DNA from: Cedecea sp000277545
Lineage (GTDB): Bacteria; Pseudomonadota; Gammaproteobacteria; Enterobacterales; Enterobacteriaceae
NCBI GenBank assembly: GCA_050847315.1
Contig: CP193791.1
Direction: 5' to 3' (one strand)
Length of the DNA: 64,000 nt
The position numbers and the translations under genes were made by a program. The number at the start of each line of letters is the position of its first letter. Within the stretch, counting starts at the first letter, position 1. Of the stretch, positions 44,574 through 52,761 are shown one piece after another. Under the pieces are notes generated by a model that ran no database searches, was not told where the DNA came from, and saw only the letters and a list, made by a program, of their open reading frames with translations.

Positions 44574-45167
44574 GTGAACCGTTTTGTAATCGCTGACTCA
44601 AAATTGTGTATGGGCTGCCATACCTGTGAAGCGGCCTGCGCCGAGACGCACCGCCTGCACGGCCTGCAGTCCATGCCGCGCCTGAAAGTCATGCGCAACC
44701 TGAATGAATCTGCGCCGCAGATGTGCCACCACTGTGAAGACGCCCCCTGCGCCGGGGTTTGCCCGGTCAACGCGATAACCCGCGTGGACGGCGCCGTGCA
44801 GCTGAATGAAAGCCTGTGCGTAAGCTGCAAACTTTGCGGCATCGCCTGCCCGTTCGGCGCCATTGAATTTTCCGGCAGCCGCCCGCTGCATATTCCCGCC
44901 AACGTGAACAGCCCGAAAGCGCCACCTGCGCCTCCGGCCCCGGCTCGCGTTAGCCCGCTGCTGGACTGGGTTCCCGGCGTTCGTGCTATCGCGGTCAAAT
45001 GCGACCTGTGCAGCTTCGACGAAAGCGGCCCGGCCTGCGTTCGCACCTGTCCGACCAAGGCGCTGCGGCTGATCGACAACCAAGACATCGCCCAGGCCAG
45101 CAAGCGCAAACGTGAACTGACGCTTGGCGACCTGACCCTGTTTACCCAGCCAGAGGCGAGAAAATGA
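44574..45167 (+). CDS. hycB: hydrogenase-3 iron-sulfur electron carrier HycB
   Basis: HycB carries electrons from FdhF to the hydrogenase-3 core and holds four [4Fe-4S] clusters. Cysteine sets are CMGCHTCEAAC, CHHCEDAPCAGVC, CVSCKLCGIAC and CDLCSFDESGPACVRTC. The frame opens at 44553, but GTG at 44574 gives the E. coli start (MNRFVIADS) after a GAGGAAG site, for 197 residues. The stop overlaps the hycC start by 4 nt. Confidence 0.96.
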   Translation: MNRFVIADSKLCMGCHTCEAACAETHRLHGLQSMPRLKVMRNLNESAPQMCHHCEDAPCAGVCPVNAITRVDGAVQLNESLCVSCKLCGIACPFGAIEFSGSRPLHIPANVNSPKAPPAPPAPARVSPLLDWVPGVRAIAVKCDLCSFDESGPACVRTCPTKALRLIDNQDIAQASKRKRELTLGDLTLFTQPEARK

Positions 45168-46972
45168 ATGCTTTTTTACTGATTCACTGGGCGCTTTTGG
45201 GGTTTGTCACCAGCGCTGTGTTAGCCGGCGCTCTGGCATTTTCAAAGCCCGTTAGCGGCTTTATCGGCGGCGTTGGCGGCGCAATCAGCGCCGTGCTTTT
45301 GCTGATCGCGGGCGTTCAGGCGCTGCTGGGCTTCAGCGGCGATGCTCAAATCTGGCACTGGCACCTGCAGCTCAACGCTTTCAACGGCGTCTGGCTGGTA
45401 ACGGTGGCCTTAAGCGGCCTGTTTATTTCCGTCTATAACTGCGCCTGGCATCGCCATCCGGCGATAAAAGCCGACGGCCTGCTGATTAACTTAATCCTGG
45501 CGGCAAGCGTTGCGGCGCTGGTAGCCGACAACTTTGTCACGCTGGTAGCGATGGCGGAAATCATCTCCCTGGCGGGTTATTTCCTCACCGGCTGCCAGCA
45601 GTCCGGGCAGCTGTGGTTTGCCCTTGGTCGTCTGGGTACCGTGCTGCTGGCAATGGCCTGCTGGCTGCTGTGGCAGCGCTACGGCACGCTGGGTTATGGC
45701 GATCTGCGTCATCTCCTTGACGGCGCGCCGCTGCCGGCCCCGGTACTGATCCTCGCGCTACTCGGCTTTGGGCTGCTTGCCGGGATTATTCCGCTGCACG
45801 GCTGGGTGCCGCAGGCGCATGCGAATGCCTCCGCGCCTGCCGCCGCGCTGTTCTCCGCCGTGGTGTTGAAGATTGGCCTCTACGGCATTATGAGCTTCTC
45901 GCTGATCGGTAATACGCTGCCGCTGTGGTGGGGTGTGCTGGTCGTGGTGGTCGGCATGATCACCGCGTTTATCGGCGGGCTTTACGCGCTGATGGAGCAC
46001 AACATCAACCGCCTGCTGGCTTATCACTCCCTTGAAAACATCGGCATTATTTTGCTGGGCCTGGGCTGCGGCCTGATCGGTATCGCACTGCATGAGCCGG
46101 TGCTGGTGGCGCTGGGCATGACCGGCGGCCTTTATCATTTGTTCAACCATAGCCTGTTCAAAACCACGCTGTTCCTCGGCGCAGGTGCCGTCTGGTTCCG
46201 CACCGGACACCGCGACATCGAGAAGCTGGGCGGGATCGGCAAACGCATGCCGGTTATTTCGCTGGCGATGCTGGTTGGGCTGATGGCGATGGCCGCGCTG
46301 CCGCCGCTGAACGGCTTTGCCGGGGAGTGGGTTATCTATCAGTCGTTCTTCCGCCTTGGCAGCCTGCCGCTGTTTGTGGGCCGTTTTATCGGGCCGCTGC
46401 TGGCCGTGGGGCTGGCAATCACCGGCGCACTGGCGGTCATGTGCATGGCGAAAGTCTATGGCGTCACCTTCCTGGGTGCGCCGCGTACTAAAGAAGCGGA
46501 AAACGCGACCTCTGCGCCGTGGCTAATGAACGTCTCAGTCGCCCTGCTTGCCGCATGCTGCGTAGTTGCCGGGGTTGCTGCCCCGTGGCTGCTGCCTCTG
46601 CTTCAGCACGCCGTGCCGCTGCCGCTTCAACCGGCGCATACCGCCGTGTCTCAGCCGATGATAACGCTGTTGCTGATTGCCTCTCCGCTGCTGCCGTTTA
46701 TTTTGATGATCGTTTTCCGCGGCGACCGCTTGCCAAACCGCTCTCGCGGCTCGGCGTGGGTCTGCGGCTACGACCACGAACAGGCGATGGTGATCACCGC
46801 GACGGGCTTTGCCCAGCCGGTAAAAGCGGCGTTTGCGCCTTTGCTTAAGCTGCGCCAAACCCTGAACCCGGTGAAGTGGATCCCTGGCTGGCAGTGCGAG
46901 CGCCTGTCCGGCACGTTCCGCCGCCTGGCGATGGTTGAGCTGGCGGTCTTACTGGTGGCGATGGTTGCCTGA
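45164..46972 (+). CDS. hycC: hydrogenase-3 membrane subunit HycC
   Basis: HycC is the large membrane arm of FHL, related to NuoL/NuoM and Mrp antiporters, with about 14-16 hydrophobic segments over 602 residues (E. coli 608). Conserved charged residues occur in HGWVPQAHANASAPAAALF, MEHNINRLLAYHSLEN and the HLFNHSLFKTTLFLGAG stretch. It anchors the soluble domain and may couple electron flow to ion movement. Confidence 0.96.
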   Translation: MNAFLLIHWALLGFVTSAVLAGALAFSKPVSGFIGGVGGAISAVLLLIAGVQALLGFSGDAQIWHWHLQLNAFNGVWLVTVALSGLFISVYNCAWHRHPAIKADGLLINLILAASVAALVADNFVTLVAMAEIISLAGYFLTGCQQSGQLWFALGRLGTVLLAMACWLLWQRYGTLGYGDLRHLLDGAPLPAPVLILALLGFGLLAGIIPLHGWVPQAHANASAPAAALFSAVVLKIGLYGIMSFSLIGNTLPLWWGVLVVVVGMITAFIGGLYALMEHNINRLLAYHSLENIGIILLGLGCGLIGIALHEPVLVALGMTGGLYHLFNHSLFKTTLFLGAGAVWFRTGHRDIEKLGGIGKRMPVISLAMLVGLMAMAALPPLNGFAGEWVIYQSFFRLGSLPLFVGRFIGPLLAVGLAITGALAVMCMAKVYGVTFLGAPRTKEAENATSAPWLMNVSVALLAACCVVAGVAAPWLLPLLQHAVPLPLQPAHTAVSQPMITLLLIASPLLPFILMIVFRGDRLPNRSRGSAWVCGYDHEQAMVITATGFAQPVKAAFAPLLKLRQTLNPVKWIPGWQCERLSGTFRRLAMVELAVLLVAMVA

Positions 46973-46981
46973 GGAACTGAT

Positions 46982-47908
46982 ATGACTACGTTTTTATTCG
47001 CTCTTATCCAGGCGCTGGCGCTGTTTTTTGCCGCGCCTCTGCTGGCAGGGATTACCCGCGTGACGCGCGCCCGCCTGCATAATCGCCGTGGTCCCGGCGT
47101 GCTGCAGGAATACCGGGATCTGTTCAAGCTGCTGGGCCGCCAGAGCGTGGCCCCCGCCGCCTCTGGCTGGGTTTTCCGCCTGATGCCGTTCGTTATGGTG
47201 GGCGTGATGCTCACCATCGCCACCGCGCTGCCGGTGGTGACAATTGCCTCGCCGCTGCCGTCATTAGGCGACCTGATAACCTTAATTTATCTGTTCGCCA
47301 TCGCCCGCTTCTTCTTCGCCATCGCCGGGCTGGACACCGGCAGCCCGTTCACCGGGATTGGTGCCAGCCGTGAAGCCATGCTTGGTGTGCTGGTCGAGCC
47401 GATTCTGCTGCTTGGTTTGTGGGTTGCCGCGCAGGTTGCCGGCAGCACGCACATCAGCAATATCGCCGGGGCTATTCACGCCTGGCCGACGGCGCAAAGC
47501 CTGACGCTGGTTCTGGCCTTCGCGGCCTGCGCCTTCGCCACCTTTATTGAAATGGGCAAGCTGCCGTTTGACCTCGCCGAAGCCGAGCAGGAGCTGCAGG
47601 AAGGGCCGTTGTCCGAATACAGCGGCGCGGGCTTTGCGGTGCTGAAGTGGGGCATTTCGCTGAAGCAACTGGTTGTGCTGCAAATGTTTGTCGGCGTGTT
47701 CCTGCCCTGGGGGCAAATGAGCGCCTTTAGCTGGGGCGGGCTTGTCCTTGCCCTGGTGCTGGCCGTTGTGAAGCTGGTGGCGGGCGTGCTGATTATCGCG
47801 CTGTTCGAAAACAGCATGGCGCGCCTGCGAATGCTTGAAACCTCGCGCATTACCTGGGCCGGTTTTGGCTTTGCCTTTTTAGCCTTCGTCTCCTTGCTGG
47901 CGGCGTGA
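46982..47908 (+). CDS. hycD: hydrogenase-3 membrane subunit HycD
   Basis: HycD is the NuoH-like membrane anchor of FHL. The 308 residues (E. coli 307) have about eight hydrophobic segments. Motifs facing the hydrogenase domain are RRGPGVLQEYRDLFKLLGR and FIEMGKLPFDLAEAEQEL, the latter the classical subunit-1 signature. It starts 9 nt after hycC and ends 17 nt before hycE. Confidence 0.96.
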   Translation: MTTFLFALIQALALFFAAPLLAGITRVTRARLHNRRGPGVLQEYRDLFKLLGRQSVAPAASGWVFRLMPFVMVGVMLTIATALPVVTIASPLPSLGDLITLIYLFAIARFFFAIAGLDTGSPFTGIGASREAMLGVLVEPILLLGLWVAAQVAGSTHISNIAGAIHAWPTAQSLTLVLAFAACAFATFIEMGKLPFDLAEAEQELQEGPLSEYSGAGFAVLKWGISLKQLVVLQMFVGVFLPWGQMSAFSWGGLVLALVLAVVKLVAGVLIIALFENSMARLRMLETSRITWAGFGFAFLAFVSLLAA

Positions 47909-47925
47909 TTTAAGAGAACCTATCG

Positions 47926-49635
47926 ATGTCTGAAGAAAAAATTGGTCAACACTATCTCGCCGCGCTGCATCAGCAATTCCCGCATGCGGTGATCGACGAA
48001 GCCTGGCAGACCAAAGACCAAATCACCGTCACCGTGAAGCTCAACATGCTGCCGGAGGTGGTGGAGTGGCTTTACTACCAGCAGGGCGGCTGGCTTTCGG
48101 TGCTGTTTGGCAACGATGAGCGCCAGCTGTGCGGCAGCTACGCGGTGTATTACGTGCTGTCGATGGAAAGCGGCGTGAAGTGCTGGATCACCGTGCGTGT
48201 GGAAGTGGATGCCGACAAACCAGAGTTCCCGTCCGTCACGCCTCGCGTTCCTGCCGCCGTTTGGGGCGAGCGTGAAGTCCGCGATATGTACGGCCTGCAG
48301 CCGGTTGGCCTGCCCGATGAGCGCCGCCTGGTGCTGCCGGACGACTGGCCTGACGATCTTTATCCGCTGCGTAAAGACAGCATGGATTACCGCCAGCGCC
48401 CGGCGCCGACCACCGACAAAGAGACCTACGAGTTCATTAACGAGCTGGGCACGAAAAAGAACAACGTGGTGCCGATTGGCCCGCTGCACGTCACTTCTGA
48501 TGAACCCGGCCACTTCCGCCTGTTCGTTGATGGTGAAAACATTATCGACGCCGACTACCGGCTGTTCTACGTCCATCGCGGCATGGAAAAGCTGGCGGAA
48601 ACCCGCATGGGCTATAACGAAGTTACCTTCCTGTCCGATCGCGTGTGCGGCATCTGCGGCTTCGCCCACAGCACCGCCTATACCACCTCGGTGGAAAACG
48701 CGATGGGGATTGTGGTGCCGGAGCGCGCGCAGATGATTCGCGCCATTCTGCTGGAGGTTGAGCGTTTACACAGCCACCTGCTGAATCTCGGCCTGGCCTG
48801 CCACTTTGTCGGCTTCGACTCCGGTTTTATGCAGTTCTTCCGCGTGCGTGAAATGTCGATGAAGATGGCGGAGATCCTGACCGGGGCGCGGAAAACCTAC
48901 GGCCTGAACCTGATCGGCGGCATCCGCCGCGATCTGCTGAAAGACGACATGATCCAGACCCGCCAGCTCGCCCAGCAGATGCGCCGGGAAGTGCAAGATC
49001 TGGTGGATATCCTGCTGAGCACGCCGAACATTGAGCAGCGCACCGTCGGCATTGGCCGCCTTGACCCACAAATCGCCCGTGATTTCAGCAATGTCGGCCC
49101 AATGGTACGTGCCAGTGGCCACGCCCGTGATACCCGCGCCGATCACCCATTTGTCGCTTACGGCCTGCTGCCGATGGAAGTACACAGCCTCGACGGCTGC
49201 GACGTGCTTTCCCGCCTGAAAGTGCGGATCAACGAAGTCTTTACCGCGCTGAACATGATTGATTTCGGTCTGGATAACCTGCCGGGCGGCCCGCTCGCCG
49301 TGGAAGGCTTTACCTACATTCCAAACCGCTTTGCGCTTGGCTTCTCGGAAGCGCCGCGCGGGGACGACATTCACTGGAGCATGACCGGCGACAACCAGAA
49401 GCTGTACCGCTGGCGCTGCCGTGCGGCGACGTACGCCAACTGGCCAACCCTGCGCTACATGCTGCGCGGCAACACGGTGTCCGACGCCCCACTGATTATC
49501 GGCAGCCTTGATCCTTGCTACTCCTGCACCGACCGCATGACGGTGGTGGACGTGCGCAAGAAGAAAACCCAGGTGGTGCCGTACAAAGAGCTGGAGCGCT
49601 ACAGCATTGAGCGCACTAATTCGCCGCTGAAATGA
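47926..49635 (+). CDS. hycE: hydrogenase-3 large (catalytic) subunit precursor HycE
   Basis: HycE holds the NiFe active site that makes H2. The 569 residues equal E. coli. An N-terminal NuoC-like domain (about 1-170) precedes the NuoD/large-subunit domain. The four nickel cysteines are in RVCGICGFAHS and DPCYSCTDRM. The last 32 residues after the arginine of SCTDR form the tail that HycI removes once nickel is inserted. A REP-like palindrome follows before hycF. Confidence 0.97.
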   Translation: MSEEKIGQHYLAALHQQFPHAVIDEAWQTKDQITVTVKLNMLPEVVEWLYYQQGGWLSVLFGNDERQLCGSYAVYYVLSMESGVKCWITVRVEVDADKPEFPSVTPRVPAAVWGEREVRDMYGLQPVGLPDERRLVLPDDWPDDLYPLRKDSMDYRQRPAPTTDKETYEFINELGTKKNNVVPIGPLHVTSDEPGHFRLFVDGENIIDADYRLFYVHRGMEKLAETRMGYNEVTFLSDRVCGICGFAHSTAYTTSVENAMGIVVPERAQMIRAILLEVERLHSHLLNLGLACHFVGFDSGFMQFFRVREMSMKMAEILTGARKTYGLNLIGGIRRDLLKDDMIQTRQLAQQMRREVQDLVDILLSTPNIEQRTVGIGRLDPQIARDFSNVGPMVRASGHARDTRADHPFVAYGLLPMEVHSLDGCDVLSRLKVRINEVFTALNMIDFGLDNLPGGPLAVEGFTYIPNRFALGFSEAPRGDDIHWSMTGDNQKLYRWRCRAATYANWPTLRYMLRGNTVSDAPLIIGSLDPCYSCTDRMTVVDVRKKKTQVVPYKELERYSIERTNSPLK

Positions 49636-49661
49636 TTTTGATGCCTGGCTTTTGAGGGAAC

Positions 49662-49699
49662 CCCCCCTCTCCCTTTCAGGGAGAGGGCCGGGGTGAGGG
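49662..49699. repeat. REP-like palindrome between hycE and hycF
   Basis: One unit, with arms CCCTCTCCC and GGGAGAGGG and the tail CCGGGGTGAGGG. It lies in the middle of the hyc operon and will fold in the mRNA between the large subunit and the small subunits. Confidence 0.85.
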
Positions 49700-49733
49700 T
49701 CAATCATTCAGGCCAGGCAAACAAGGAAAACGC

Positions 49734-50276
49734 ATGTTTAACTTCATCAAAAAAGCCATCAAGGGCGGCGTGGCAACCGAGTCTTACCCGCTCCAGCCCA
49801 TTGCCGTCGACCCGAATTTTCGCGGCAAACCGGAGCACAATCCGCAGCAATGTATCGGCTGTGCGGCCTGCGTGAACGCCTGCCCGTCCAACGCCCTGAG
49901 CGTTGAGACCGATCTTGCCGCCGGGCAACTGCAGTGGAGCTTTAACCTCGGGCGCTGCATCTTCTGCGGGCGCTGTGAAGAGGTTTGCCCGACGGCCGCC
50001 ATCAAACTCTCACAGCAGTACGAGCTGGCGGTGTGGAACAAAGCCGACTTCCTGCAGCAGGCCTGCTTCCCGCTGTGTAACTGTCGCGAATGTGGCCGCC
50101 CGTTTGCCGTGCAAAAAGAGATCGACTACGCCATTGCGTTGCTTGAGCACAACGGCGATTCCCGCGCGGAAAGCCGCCGTGGGGCATTTGAAACCTGCCC
50201 GGACTGCAAGCGCCAGCAAAGCCTGGTGTCGTCCGACCGGATCGACTTTAGCCGTCAGATGAGAGAGGCCAGCTAA
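49734..50276 (+). CDS. hycF: hydrogenase-3 iron-sulfur subunit HycF
   Basis: HycF is the NuoI-like ferredoxin subunit linking HycB to HycG. The 180 residues equal E. coli. Two [4Fe-4S] motifs are CIGCAACVNACP and CIFCGRCEEVCP. A C-terminal extension carries extra cysteine pairs (CNCREC, CPDCK). AAGGAAAACGC precedes the ATG. The stop and the hycG start share one base (TAATG). Confidence 0.96.
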   Translation: MFNFIKKAIKGGVATESYPLQPIAVDPNFRGKPEHNPQQCIGCAACVNACPSNALSVETDLAAGQLQWSFNLGRCIFCGRCEEVCPTAAIKLSQQYELAVWNKADFLQQACFPLCNCRECGRPFAVQKEIDYAIALLEHNGDSRAESRRGAFETCPDCKRQQSLVSSDRIDFSRQMREAS

Positions 50277-51040
50277 TGAGTAACCTACTGGGGCCGCGCG
50301 ACCACAACGGCATTCCGGTGCCGATGACGGTGGACGAATCTATCGCCAGCATGAAGGCGTCGCTGCTGAAAAACATCAAACGCTCAGCCTACGTTTACCG
50401 CGTGGACTGTGGCGGCTGTAACGGCTGCGAAATCGAGATTTTTGCTACGCTTTCGCCACTCTTCGATGCAGAACGCTTTGGGATCAAAGTGGTTCCTTCC
50501 CCGCGCCATGCCGATATTCTGCTGTTTACCGGGGCGGTAACCCGCGCGATGCGTTCCCCGGCGTTGCGTGCCTGGGAGTCGGCGCCCGATCCTAAAATTT
50601 GCATCTCCTACGGCGCCTGCGGCAACAGCGGCGGGATCTTCCACGACCTTTACTGCGTCTGGGGCGGGACCGACAAAATCGTGCCGGTCGATGTGTACAT
50701 TCCCGGCTGCCCGCCAACGCCCGCCGCCACGCTGTACGGGTTTGCGATGGCGCTTGGCCTGCTGGAACAAAAAATCCATGCGCGCCCGGCAAGCGAGCTG
50801 GACGTTGAGCCGGCAAAAATCCTCCACCCGGATATGGTTCAGCCGCTGCGCGTGCGCATTGACCGCGCCGCTCGTCGCCTGGCCGGTTACCGCTATGGCC
50901 GCCAGATTGCCGACAGCTACATGACTAACCTGACAACCGGGGGCGATGCCGTTCAGCAGTGGCTGAGCGCGGAAAACGACCCACGCCTGACGGAAATCGT
51001 CACTAACCTTGAGCAACTGGTTCATCAGGAGCGCGTGTAA
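50276..51040 (+). CDS. hycG: hydrogenase-3 small subunit HycG
   Basis: HycG is the NuoB-like small subunit with the proximal [4Fe-4S] cluster next to the NiFe site. The 254 residues (E. coli 255) show CGGCNGCEIEI, YGACGNSGG and PGCPPTPAATLYGF, which supply the cluster cysteines. It lacks the twin-arginine signal of uptake hydrogenases, as expected for a cytoplasm-facing complex. It overlaps hycF and hycH by one base each. Confidence 0.96.
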   Translation: MSNLLGPRDHNGIPVPMTVDESIASMKASLLKNIKRSAYVYRVDCGGCNGCEIEIFATLSPLFDAERFGIKVVPSPRHADILLFTGAVTRAMRSPALRAWESAPDPKICISYGACGNSGGIFHDLYCVWGGTDKIVPVDVYIPGCPPTPAATLYGFAMALGLLEQKIHARPASELDVEPAKILHPDMVQPLRVRIDRAARRLAGYRYGRQIADSYMTNLTTGGDAVQQWLSAENDPRLTEIVTNLEQLVHQERV

Positions 51041-51450
51041 TGAGCGAGTCGGTGGTGTTCTGTCAGCTCAGCCGCAAGTTTGTCGATGAGAACGACAACA
51101 CCCCGGCTGACGCTCAGCAGGTGGTCTACTACAGCCTGGCGATTGGCCACCATTTGGGGGTAATCGACTGCCTGAAAGAGAGCCTGGTTTGCCCGCTGGA
51201 AGCCTATCAGGCGTGGATTGCCACGCTTGAAGCTGACGGCGAAGCCCGGCGCAAAATGAACGGCGTGCCGCGCTACGGCGAGATTGTTATCGACCAGAAT
51301 CACGTGGTGATGCTGGCCCGGGCGCTGGATGCCGCTAAGCCGACGCAGACCCCGGCACAGCAGGCCTGGAGTCAGGCGCTGCTCGACATGCTGCAGGCCA
51401 TTCAACAAGAACCCGCCATCTACCTGATGGTAAGGAGACGCTATGACTAA
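51040..51450 (+). CDS. hycH: hydrogenase-3 assembly protein HycH
   Basis: HycH is needed for maturation of the HycE precursor but is not in the final complex. The 136 residues equal E. coli and show MNGVPRYGEIVIDQNHV and a basic C-terminus, YLMVRRRYD. It is coupled on both sides, overlapping hycG by one base and hycI by 8 nt. Confidence 0.95.
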   Translation: MSESVVFCQLSRKFVDENDNTPADAQQVVYYSLAIGHHLGVIDCLKESLVCPLEAYQAWIATLEADGEARRKMNGVPRYGEIVIDQNHVVMLARALDAAKPTQTPAQQAWSQALLDMLQAIQQEPAIYLMVRRRYD

Positions 51451-51925
51451 GGTACTGCTTTGCGTAGGCAACAGCATGATGGGCGACGACGGGGCTGGCC
51501 CGCTGCTGGCCGAGAAGTGTCAGGCTTCTCCGCAGGGTGACTGGGTGGTGATCGACGGCGGCAGTGCGCCTGAAAACGACGTGGTTGCCATCCGCGAACT
51601 GCATCCGGAATTGCTGCTGATTGTGGATGCCACCGACATGATGCTCAACCCCGGCGAGATCCGCGTCATTGACCCGGACGACATTGCCGAGATGTTTATG
51701 ATGACCACCCACAATATGCCGCTTAATTATCTGGTCGATCAGCTGAAAGAGGACGTGGGGGAAGTGGTGTTCCTCGGCATTCAGCCGGATATCGTCGGCT
51801 TCTACTATCCGATGACGGAGGCGGTGAAAGCGGCGGTGGAGCAGGTTTATCAGCGTCTGGCGACGTGGACGGGTTTGGGCGGGTATGAGCCCCTCACTAT
51901 TTCAGAGAGCGAAACGCCTTTCTAG
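51443..51925 (+). CDS. hycI: hydrogenase-3 maturation endopeptidase HycI
   Basis: HycI cuts the C-terminal tail of HycE after nickel insertion. The 160-residue product (E. coli 156) keeps the nickel-sensing residues: Asp16 in GNSMMGDDGAG, the aspartate in LLIVDATDMML and the histidine in MTTHNMPL. It closes the hyc operon, and two REP-like palindromes follow. Confidence 0.96.
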   Translation: MTKVLLCVGNSMMGDDGAGPLLAEKCQASPQGDWVVIDGGSAPENDVVAIRELHPELLLIVDATDMMLNPGEIRVIDPDDIAEMFMMTTHNMPLNYLVDQLKEDVGEVVFLGIQPDIVGFYYPMTEAVKAAVEQVYQRLATWTGLGGYEPLTISESETPF

Positions 51926-51930
51926 TCTTT

Positions 51931-52027
51931 CCCCTCACCCTAACCCTCTCCCCATGGGGGAGAGGGGATCAGAACGGCAGTACTTCTTTTCCCCCTCTCC
52001 CTTCCAGGGAGAGGGCCGGGGTGAGGG
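51931..52027. repeat. inverted pair of REP-like palindromes, hycI-hydN gap
   Basis: Unit one (51931-51968) runs CCCCTCACCC to GGGAGAGGGG. Unit two (51991-52027) is inverted and ends GGCCGGGGTGAGGG. The pair sits between the end of the hyc operon and the regulatory region of hydN-fdhF-hypF. Confidence 0.86.
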
Positions 52028-52058
52028 TCATTAATGACTACTGTTACCAAAATGACAC

Positions 52059-52072
52059 CGTCAAAAGTGTCG
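52059..52072 (+). promoter_or_regulatory. candidate FhlA site upstream of hydN
   Basis: CGTCAAAAGTGTCG is the third copy of the motif found upstream of hycA and hycB, and is embedded in a GACAC/GTGTC inverted repeat (52054-52071). It lies about 50 bp before the candidate -24 of hydN. Confidence 0.5.
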
Positions 52073-52122
52073 AATATCCCTCTTACCTCTCGTCAAACCC
52101 GCTAACCACGCGGCCTGCAAAC

Positions 52123-52138
52123 CTGGCACGCTTTATGA
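52123..52138 (+). promoter_or_regulatory. possible sigma54 promoter of hydN-fdhF-hypF
   Basis: CTGGCACG is a perfect -24, but the -12 position reads ATGA instead of TTGC. It is 41 bp before the hydN start. The weak -12 lowers confidence, although position and the upstream FhlA-like motif support it. Confidence 0.5.
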
Positions 52139-52178
52139 ATAACCCCACGCAATAACACACTTATTGCAGGAGTTCATG

Positions 52179-52724
52179 ATGAACCGCTTCATCATTGCCG
52201 ATTCGAGCAAATGCATCGGCTGCCGCACTTGTGAGGTGGCGTGCGTGGTCTCTCACCAGGAGAACCAGGACTGTTCGGCGCTGACCCCCCAAACCTTCTT
52301 ACCGCGTATTCACGTCATCAAAGGCGTGAATGTGTCTACCGCCACCATGTGTCGCCAGTGCGAGGACGCGCCCTGTGCCAACGTCTGCCCTAACGGCGCC
52401 ATCAGCCGGGACCAGGGCTTTGTCCACGTCATGCAGGAACGCTGCATCGGCTGCAAAACCTGCGTCGTTGCCTGCCCTTATGGCGCGATGGAGGTCGTCG
52501 TGCGGCCAGTGATCCGCAACAGCGGTGCCGGGCTAAACGTGATGGCGGAAAAAGCTGAGGCCAACAAATGTGACCTTTGCTACCACCGCGAGGCTGGCCC
52601 GGCCTGCCTGGAAGCCTGCCCGACCAACGCCATCCTGTGCGTGGACCGTAACCGGCTGGAACAAATGAGCGCGGAAAAACGTCGCCGTGCCGCGTTAGAT
52701 GCCCCTGCGGCGCTGACGTTCTAA
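52179..52724 (+). CDS. hydN: ferredoxin-like electron carrier HydN
   Basis: HydN is a four-cluster ferredoxin-type protein implicated in electron transfer from formate dehydrogenase H. The 181-residue chain (E. coli 175) has cysteine sets CIGCRTCEVAC, CRQCEDAPCANVC, CIGCKTCVVAC and CDLCYHREAGPACLEAC. Two adjacent ATGs exist (52176, 52179); the second gives MNRFIIADSSK as in E. coli, after an AGGAG site. fdhF begins 37 bp later, so the pair are probably co-transcribed. Confidence 0.95.
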   Translation: MNRFIIADSSKCIGCRTCEVACVVSHQENQDCSALTPQTFLPRIHVIKGVNVSTATMCRQCEDAPCANVCPNGAISRDQGFVHVMQERCIGCKTCVVACPYGAMEVVVRPVIRNSGAGLNVMAEKAEANKCDLCYHREAGPACLEACPTNAILCVDRNRLEQMSAEKRRRAALDAPAALTF

Positions 52725-52761
52725 TCCCTTTGCATTTCAACTTTTAACAGGTCTGTTACTG

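Noticed and set aside
44574..52724. hycB and hydN considered a recent duplication
   Set aside because: They share the four-cluster ferredoxin layout but each aligns better with its own E. coli orthologue, so this is an old family relationship.
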